A stretch of DNA of 64,000 bases, taken from the NCBI GenBank assembly GCA_016584305.1, contig JACEEZ010013848.1:196501-260500 (forward strand), written 5' to 3'. The notes beneath the pieces are model-generated. The model saw only the letters and a list, made by a program, of their open reading frames with translations. It had not been told where the DNA came from and made no database searches. Shown one piece after another: positions 57,399-64,000 of this stretch (position 1 is the first letter of the stretch; each line of letters starts with the position of its first letter). Origin of the DNA: Chionoecetes opilio. Taxonomy: Eukaryota > Arthropoda > Malacostraca > Decapoda > Majidae. A program made the position numbers and the translations under genes.

Positions 57399-58440
57399 GT
57401 ACTATTTACGGTAAACCAACTAAAATTAGGACTCCACTAAATCAAACATCATATCTGCAAAGAAAAATAAAATGTTTAAACATATGTCAATAGCTGTACG
57501 ATCAGTAGGTAAAAATGTACTACACAGCCTGCTAACCCCTCGCCAATACGCAGCCTGCTAACCCCTCGCCAATACGCAGCACGCACACCCTCCCCTGCTC
57601 ACTGCACAAACCACACTGACTCAAAAACACTGCACTGCCCTAAATAGGCTTGAGAAAAGAAAAGATTAAGATTTGAAATGAAAACATTGGTGAAACCTAT
57701 TTCTGCTGATTTTACCCATATTTTTTCATGAATTGCGTCTGGTTCTCAAAAACTGGACGTGGTAGAGTTAATTGAACATCAGATTCGAGTTCAACAGGGT
57801 CAATTTACCTATAATCAGCTTCATTTAGTCCAGAATCATATCTTCGATTTTGTTTTGTCGACCAGTGCTATTATTAAAAAACTAAGCTTCATTGGGGATT
57901 GCAAATGGTTGCATTTAGACGGCATTAGTGTGGACTTTATTCAATTAGTGCCCGGTATGGGTATGTCAAAAAGTATGAGAGCGGTAACTCTTACAATTTG
58001 TATCTATTTTACACTTTGTTACCCTCTATCTCAGTTAATTAGGGACGGAGAGTGTTCATTTTTACTGGTGATATCATTGACGTTATCCATTATATATGTG
58101 CACAGAACGAGCTCTGAGTGGGCCTTGGTTTGAAAAATGAAAAGATTTTTTTTCTTTTCTCGCATTCTCATGGTCTACCCATTCACGCACCAAGAATGAT
58201 AGAGATTTGAATTACGCTATACTTTTAGAAAGTAATGATATCTACCTCCAATATTAACCATTTGAAGAATGCAATGAAAAATGTGCTCTCTATAATTGTT
58301 CAAATATAAGCTTAAAATAACTTTTTTTGAAGATTTTCAAAGTCTTCCCGTTTCAAAAGGGAGGTTCATTCAGGCATGCAATTCACTCTATATTGTGTAG
58401 AATCCAATGCTGCTTGCTATTTGAGTGTATTTTTTTTTTT
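57399..58440. other. no gene recognised; short AGCCTGCTAACCCCTCGCCA tandem
   Basis: A 29-bp unit (CAGCCTGCTAACCCCTCGCCAATACG) is repeated at about 57523-57580. The open frame 57759-58133 (MVELIEHQIRVQQGQFTYNQ...) matches nothing I know. Confidence 0.4.
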
Positions 58441-58466
58441 TTTAATATATATAATATATTATATAT

Positions 58467-58515
<49 letters not shown>

Positions 58516-58575
58516 ATAAAATATAATATATATATATATATATATATAAAATATATAATATATATATTATATATA
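58430..58575. repeat. (T)n and (TA)n tract
   Basis: T-run, then TA/ATAATATA variation. Confidence 0.95.
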
Positions 58576-58642
58576 TGAATGCAAAAACTTTGAAGAAAAA
58601 ATCCGTCTATATGCCCATATTTGGAATATTGTAATTCTAAAG

Positions 58643-59147
58643 CCGGCCACACACACACCGGCGCGGCCTGTCCGGCCGACGAAAAGGGGTGTGGCTAGAG
58701 GCGGCCGGTGTGTGTGTGGGGGTGTTTTTCATCCGGCGGGGCCTGTCGCAGCGGCCGGATGAAAATCAGTCGGCGCTTGAAAATTCCGTCCGGCGTGGCC
58801 TGCCGCCTGCGTGTGTGTGGGTGCCTTCCGGCACGGCCCGCCCCTCGCTTGGCCAGATAATGACTAATTGTACTAGTAATAATTGTATTTATGATAATAT
58901 AGGTATTATAAATGACGCATTATATATAGTATGACGTATTATATATAGGTATTATATATGGCTGCATATGCAGCCATCACCAACAAGTCATTTTCGGACA
59001 GCGGATTCATGTTGTCACCACGGTGGTCCGACGTGTACTGTATATTTTCATGAGGCGGCCGGTGTGTGTGTGGGTCTCGTCCGGCGAACGATGCCCCGCC
59101 ACATTTTGTCGGCCGGACAGGCCGCGCCGGTGTGTGTGTGGCCGGCT
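58643..59147. mobile_element. Harbinger-like MITE AGCCGGCCACACACACACCG (TAA duplication)
   Basis: AGCCGGCCACACACACACCG on the left (58643) is exactly inverted on the right, with GCGGCCTGTCCGGCCGAC following on both; the TIR is over 40 bp. TAA flanks it. The interior is GC-rich near the ends (GGCGGCCGGTGTGTGTG repeated). No coding sequence. Confidence 0.75.
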
Positions 59148-59294
59148 TAAGAGTTTTTATTATAAACCCTTGAAACTCTAACAGCTGCTCAATAGTAGTA
59201 TATTGTGCAAGGAGAAGAGATGGCAATGCTGTATCTTTATTCATCTTTGAGTGCTAGTGACTTAAATATCGGTCATAGGACTTTCTATATTCAG

Positions 59295-59520
59295 ATAGTG
59301 CCTGCGGTCAAATATCAAGGCTTATATTTTTTTCAATTTTCCCTTGAAAATGAAATTGAATGGTGTTTTCTGTAGACTGCATATAGTTTTACGTATGAGA
59401 GAGGTATATTATCGTTGAATTACTTTTATTGTTCTGTTAGAATAGCTTAAAAATGGCCTTATATTTTTTTCTTCAAGAAATTTCAAATTCGTTCGATTTA
59501 ATTTTTTGGCTTAAGGTATA
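59295..59520. repeat. dispersed repeat, copy 1 (TGCCTGCGG...CAAGGCTTATAT)
   Basis: Related, in the same orientation, to 63582-63775 over about 190 bp (TGCGGTCAAATATCAAGGCT, AAATTGAATG, TTCTGTAGA, TGCATA, TACGTATG). Possibly the same element in two places. Confidence 0.55.
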
Positions 59521-59559
59521 TCAAATGGACTATAGAGAAAGAGAAAAATTTAGAGAAAT

Positions 59560-60420
59560 ATGAGAGGGAGGGAAATGCCACTATTTTTTGTATAATTTAA
59601 ATATTTCACCTTATGAATATTAGTTTTTGGGTTGTATCTGGTAAACCGTTTGTCTGATTGTAAAACGTAATGAAATCTATTTATAGATCTTTTTATGATC
59701 TACACTTTTAATTTCAATAATTTTTATTGTATCTATAAAAAAAATTCCCCTTTTGGGGCTTAATGTGAAACATTACGCTTTAGGTATAATTGTTTTGAAT
59801 TTTATCTTGTAAACTTTTTGCCTAATTATAAAACTTATAAAGAACTATTTCTAGAGTTTTTTATGATTTATAATTTTAATATCGTGTATTTTTTCTGTAT
59901 CTATAAGGAAAAGGCCACTTTTCTGGGTATAATGTAAAATATTATGCCTTATGAATAATACTTTTTGGGTTGTGTCTGCTAAACTGTTTGGCAGATTTTT
60001 AAACTAATAGAATACTATTTATAGATTTTTTTATGATCTATAATTTTGATTTATATCTTTTTTTGGGTATCTATAAGGTAAATGATCCTTTGGGGGCATA
60101 TAATGGAAATTATGACATATTAGGAATCATAATTTTTTATTGTATCTGTTAAACCGTTTGCCTCTCAATAAAACTCATAGAAGACTATTTATAGATATTT
60201 TTATGATCTATAATTTTGATATCGGAATGTTTTTTGTATCTCTATGGAAAATGCCACTTTTGGGGTATTCATGTAAAATATAATGCCAGATTTATAATAC
60301 TTTTTGGCCTGTATCTGGTAAACTAATTGCCTGATTTTTAAACTAAAGGCACACCATTTTTTAATTTTTTAAAGTCTATAATTTTAATACGTATAATTTT
60401 TTTTGTATCTATAGTATTTT
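59560..60420. repeat. degenerate satellite, about 169-bp period, five units
   Basis: TGTATCTGGTAAACCGTTTG (59633) recurs in diverged form at about 59801, 59971, 60139 and 60309, spacing 168-170 bp. Each is followed by TTTATAGAT-TTTTATGATCTATAATTTT and a GCCACTTTTGGGG word. Confidence 0.8.
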
Positions 60421-61151
60421 CTAAAAACTTGATCCAGCACCCTTCATATTTGTCGGATCTGTTTGATTTTGTAGTACATGATGGGTACTGTACTAATACC
60501 CAATCTGTAAAAATAAAATAAAATTTGGATAAAAATTGTAAAAATCGCTCATATTTTCTACAATTTTTTATTAGTTTTCATTATCACCCACATAAAGTTT
60601 CGTTAGTTCGTGCTCGACTATATAGAATATTTTTTATAGATTTTTGGGTTTAATTCTTTTTTATAGAATTTTTTTAATGTTTTTTTTTTTAAATAGCAAA
60701 AAAATTATATAAAAAAAAGAAACGCAAATTAACTATAGAAATTATGCTATATTGCCGGGAACGTAGTAACAAAACTTTTTGTGGGGGATGAGGAAAAAAA
60801 TGTAAAAACTTTAGGAAACAATTAGCGATTTTTAGTTTTTATCCAGTTGTAATAAAATTCACACAGATGGCATATGAGTACAATATCTATACTCTTGTGA
60901 AAAATCAAATTTATCCGACAAATATTAAGGGTGATAGATGTCAAAAATATTATTTTTTTTTTTTTTAATGACTCGTGCACCCTTGCTATAGGCGTATTTT
61001 GTAGTGTCCTTCCGGAGTAAAATTATACTTATTTAAGCTCCGCCCCTGCTTGCCATCACAAAATACGATTGTAGCGCTGCCAAAGCTCTTTCTTGATGTT
61101 GCCGAGAGTAAAAGTGTCGTACACTTCATTACCTCTTACAGAGGGTTTATG

Positions 61152-61396
61152 GAACTGTCGCCGATGGGAATTCTCGCCGAAACAACAAACTAGAACTCTC
61201 GTCGAAATGGAAATGTGAACCTAACCTGGACAATGGCACCTAATCTAACCTAACTGATCAAGCTAACGATAGTATTTCATCCCTGAATGCAGAAACACGG
61301 GTAACACTTGATTAAATGTATATATTGGGTCCTGTAATATCAAGAATTGGAACACTCGACGACGGCGGCGAGAGTTCCGATCGGCGACAGTTCCAG
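61152..61396. mobile_element. MITE GGAACTGTCGCCGATGGG
   Basis: GGAACTGTCGCCGATGGGAA and TTCTCGCCGA on the left are matched inverted on the right (GGCGAGAGTTCCGATCGGCG, ACAGTTCC). Short core with CTAACCTAACT. Related words occur at 24800-24850 and 29833-29875. Confidence 0.7.
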
Positions 61397-61787
61397 GTAC
61401 CTTACAGAGGCTCAAGGAATATCGTTAAGGTTGACATTATTGAAGGCACAGCAAAGAGTAGTAGCGTGATTGTCTGTATTACACATCGATATCTAATTGT
61501 TTTGAGCTCTTAGAATGGCCTAGCATTGTTTTCTAACTCTATAGATGGACTTGATATTAAACTGAAATGTTTAGGGCGCTATGAAACTGTTATTTGAATA
61601 TCTATTTGCTACACAGCCATTTCACGATGTGCGTCGAGGATGTTTAATGCTATCATGGACCTGTACGTATGTAGGCTACGTGTACCTACATCTACGTTTC
61701 ACGAATTATTCTTTGCCTAAGTATTATAGATGAATGCTGGTTGTGATTCATCCTCCAGTGCATCTCACCCGTTTAACATCCATGGGC

Positions 61788-62125
61788 GGGTGTGTGGTGG
61801 GCGGGTGTGTGATGGACGTGTGGTGGGTGGGTGTGTGGTGGGCGGATGTATGATGGGCGTGTGGTGGGTGGGTGTGTGGTGGGCGGATGGGTGATGGGCG
61901 TGTGGTGGGTGGGTGTGTGGTGGGCGGATGTGTGGTGGGTGGGTGTGGTGGTGGTGTGTGGTGGGCGGATGGGTGATGGGCGTGTGGTGAGTGTGTGTGT
62001 GGTGGGCGGGTGGTGGGCGGATGGGTGATGGGCGTGTGGTGGGTGGGTGTGTGGTGGGCGGATGGTGGGTGGGTGGGTGGTGGTGGGCGGGTGGGTGCCT
62101 GGGTGGTGGTGGGTGTGTGGTGGCC
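61788..62125. repeat. GTGTGGTGGGCGGATGGGTGATGGGC minisatellite
   Basis: Imperfect tandem units built from GGTGGGTGGGTGTGTGGTGG and GCGGATGGGTGATGGGCGTG. Frames such as HPPTTHPPTTR are artefacts. Confidence 0.95.
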
Positions 62126-62812
62126 CGTGGGTTACACACAGAGACCTTCCTACGCGTGTTGGAGCTGAATCAGACTGATGGAATGTTCGTATTCGTGCCC
62201 TGCGATAGGTTCTCTAAAAGGCTTTCTTTTTGTGTGATATAACATATATACCAAATTTATACATTTCTATTGCAAATGTAATATCACTCATGAATATATT
62301 TAAGTATTTGACTATACTATAGCAATAATACACCAGTTTTGGTGCTAAGCCAGCAAGCATCAACGAAGATTCGGACACATTGAAAAATTCGAGGGATTGG
62401 GAAATTTGTTCCCAGACGTCGCTGGAGAATTTTAATATTTGTGACTTCTTACCTGTTAAGAGTCACCTACTCTACTCCTTACTACTCCTTACCTACTCTT
62501 AATTAAATACAGTATCCTTTGCGTGTCGTGCGCATGTAATGAATGTTGAATTGGATGAGAATTAAAGGAAAAGAGAAACATTTACGGGAGGAGTTCTGAT
62601 AAGATTTTCTCATGCGCGCGATCTGATTGGCCAGGCTCTTGAAACAAACCACTCACACCCACGACTGTAAAACTTTACAGGAAAAGAGTAAAATATCGCT
62701 GCCGAAGTGTATCTGCTCAGTTTTCTATGCACGCAAAAGAGTAAAAAATAAGTGGGCGGAGCTTAAATAAGTAAAATTTTACTTCCAAGGGCATGGACAA
62801 AATACGCCTTAT

Positions 62813-64000
62813 ATGTCAGATCAGTCTGATATTTTCATATGTTAGAGATATTATACTATTACGTCATGTGAGTATATATTATTAAAATCAGTTGAAATTT
62901 TTTAGAGTTATAAAAAGTCAACAAAATTTACATTACAGGTGCCGAGCGAATAGTTTAAAGGTCTAAGAATCACTAATGGGGTCGCTCAACAACGATTGGT
63001 TATCGAGATAGAGAATATCAAAAAAAGGGTACTTTGTACCTATGAATGATTTCTGAAAATGAATATTTTTCTCACTTAGGAGCTGAATAGGGGCATTTAA
63101 ATAAATATTTTAAACTTTTTCGTAAGTGTGGAAATGCTATTAAAAATTATGTGTAATTGAAGTCCAGCGACATCCTGTCAAGAAAAAGATCTTCGAGACT
63201 TTGTATATTCTTACCCCTCTTATGACTTCGAATATTGACATGTAATCCCCAAACTTTCACAAGTGTGTTTGAGTGACTTAAGTTTTTTGGATTAGGCTGA
63301 TTTTCGGCTATGTTGTGAGGGAACTCCTATTGCGTCGTTGTTATGAATATGATAAACATCGGTCAATATGTTTCGGAGTTACATCCAAAAATGTTGCAAA
63401 ATCAAGCAAATTTGCCCTATTTTCACCTATAAGAACAAAATTTAACGACAAAAATATGAATGGCTCTAATCATAAAAAGAATGACCTATTCCGGCTTAAA
63501 TGACACCTTGTGACTTTTTCTACCATTTTGGGTTTTTGAGATAGAGCCTTTCAAAGAGTAGTATTTTTTGTCTTAAAATTGTGCCTGCGGCAATAACTCA
63601 AGGCTAATATCTCATTCACATTTTCCTTGAATACAAAATTGAATGTTGAATTCTGTAGAATGCATAATGTTACACGTATGGAATAGGTAGATTATTGTTA
63701 AATTAATTTTATGGTTGTGTTACACAAGCTTAAACATGACATTTTGATTTATTTTTTCAAAATCGTTTGATTTCCTATTTCATTTTAGAGTATACACTAA
63801 CGGTTTTTCTAAGCCCAGCCACCCAACGTAAACTTTTAATGATAATAAACAAAAAAGATATGAGTGATTAAATATGACGAAAAAAATTATTGTATCCCCT
63901 ACAAAATTCTTTTTCTTTAAATTGACATCATTCGCACACATTGTCAGTAGAGATAGTTTCTCTATCATCTATAAAAAATATATACCGTTTCTCAATGAAG
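62813..64000. other. AT-rich sequence, no gene; second dispersed-repeat copy
   Basis: Repeated words (TTTTTGAGATAGAGCCTTTC) and a copy of the 59.3-kb repeat at about 63582-63775. Short frames match nothing I know. Confidence 0.4.

Larger units (their letters stand above)
60986..62812. mobile_element. 1.8-kb element with GGCGTATTTTG ends
   Basis: GGCGTATTTTGTAGTGTCC, then CTTCCGGAGTAAAATTATAC and TTATTTAAGCTCCGCCC on the left, is matched inverted on the right (GGGCGGAGCTTAAATAAG, GTAAAATTTTACTTCCAAGG, CAAAATACGCC). The flanking trinucleotides (ATA/TTA) are not identical. It contains a MITE (61152-61396) and a GTGG minisatellite (61790-62125). No transposase is visible. Confidence 0.75.

Noticed and set aside
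57759..58133. 124-residue frame as a membrane protein
   Set aside because: Hydrophobic because of AT-rich codons; no motif, no splice or promoter context.

Overview
This is a repeat-rich stretch of an animal genome, most likely a decapod crustacean (inference). The grounds are: jockey/CR1-like LINE remnants with the wording typical of crab and shrimp genomes, interstitial CCTAA/TTAGG words (the arthropod telomere repeat), Helentron-like elements with TCTG tracts and hairpins, very long TA, GA and CA microsatellites, and hardly any unique coding sequence. Nothing looks prokaryotic or viral.

Host gene. I can support only one host gene: two plus-strand exons (2113-2258 and 21187-21292) that join in frame and end in a lysine-rich tail. 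The intron between them is about 18.9 kb and is almost wholly nested transposons. In order these are a small TA-element (1.2-1.6 kb, before the first exon); a Tigger-like foldback with two CACTACC elements in one arm (2.4-7.5 kb); a foldback element holding a piggyBac-like element, which holds TA-elements, LINE-derived satellite arrays and a hAT with a transposase remnant (8-13.3 kb); a head-to-head Tigger with a broken transposase (14.9-18.4 kb); and a second pogo-like element carrying a LINE tail and a 1.16-kb insert (18.4-20.9 kb).

21-35.5 kb holds a fragment of a dispersed multicopy gene family, two LINE remnants on the minus strand, a hAT element with GGTCTT-rich ends and a perfect 8-bp duplication, a foldback element, and a BEL/Pao LTR retrotransposon whose interior is a four-layer nest (BEL > hAT > Helentron > hAT).

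35.5-39.2 kb holds a Tigger end, a cysteine-rich (CXC-like) gene-family remnant, an element with repeated GGGCGAAATGAC words and CCTAA repeats, and a 390-bp hairpin.

39.26-53.60 kb is the standout: one very large inverted repeat centred at about 44,679. Once the arm-specific insertions are subtracted, both arms are about 4.45 kb. The left arm has gained about 0.88 kb and 0.1 kb; the right arm has gained 1.76 kb and 2.7 kb, each with its own target-site duplication or terminal inverted repeats. The centre carries inverted GGTTA/TAACC tracts.

53.6-64 kb holds a head-to-tail run of Helentron-like elements with a 27-bp-type minisatellite, another gene-family fragment, a Harbinger-like element with GC-rich ends, a degenerate satellite of about 169 bp, and a GGCGTATTTTG element containing a GTGTGGTGGGCGG minisatellite. 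Genes do not work together here in any pathway sense; the biology is transposon nesting, foldback formation and palindrome formation around one host gene. All identities come from reading motifs by eye, with no database search.
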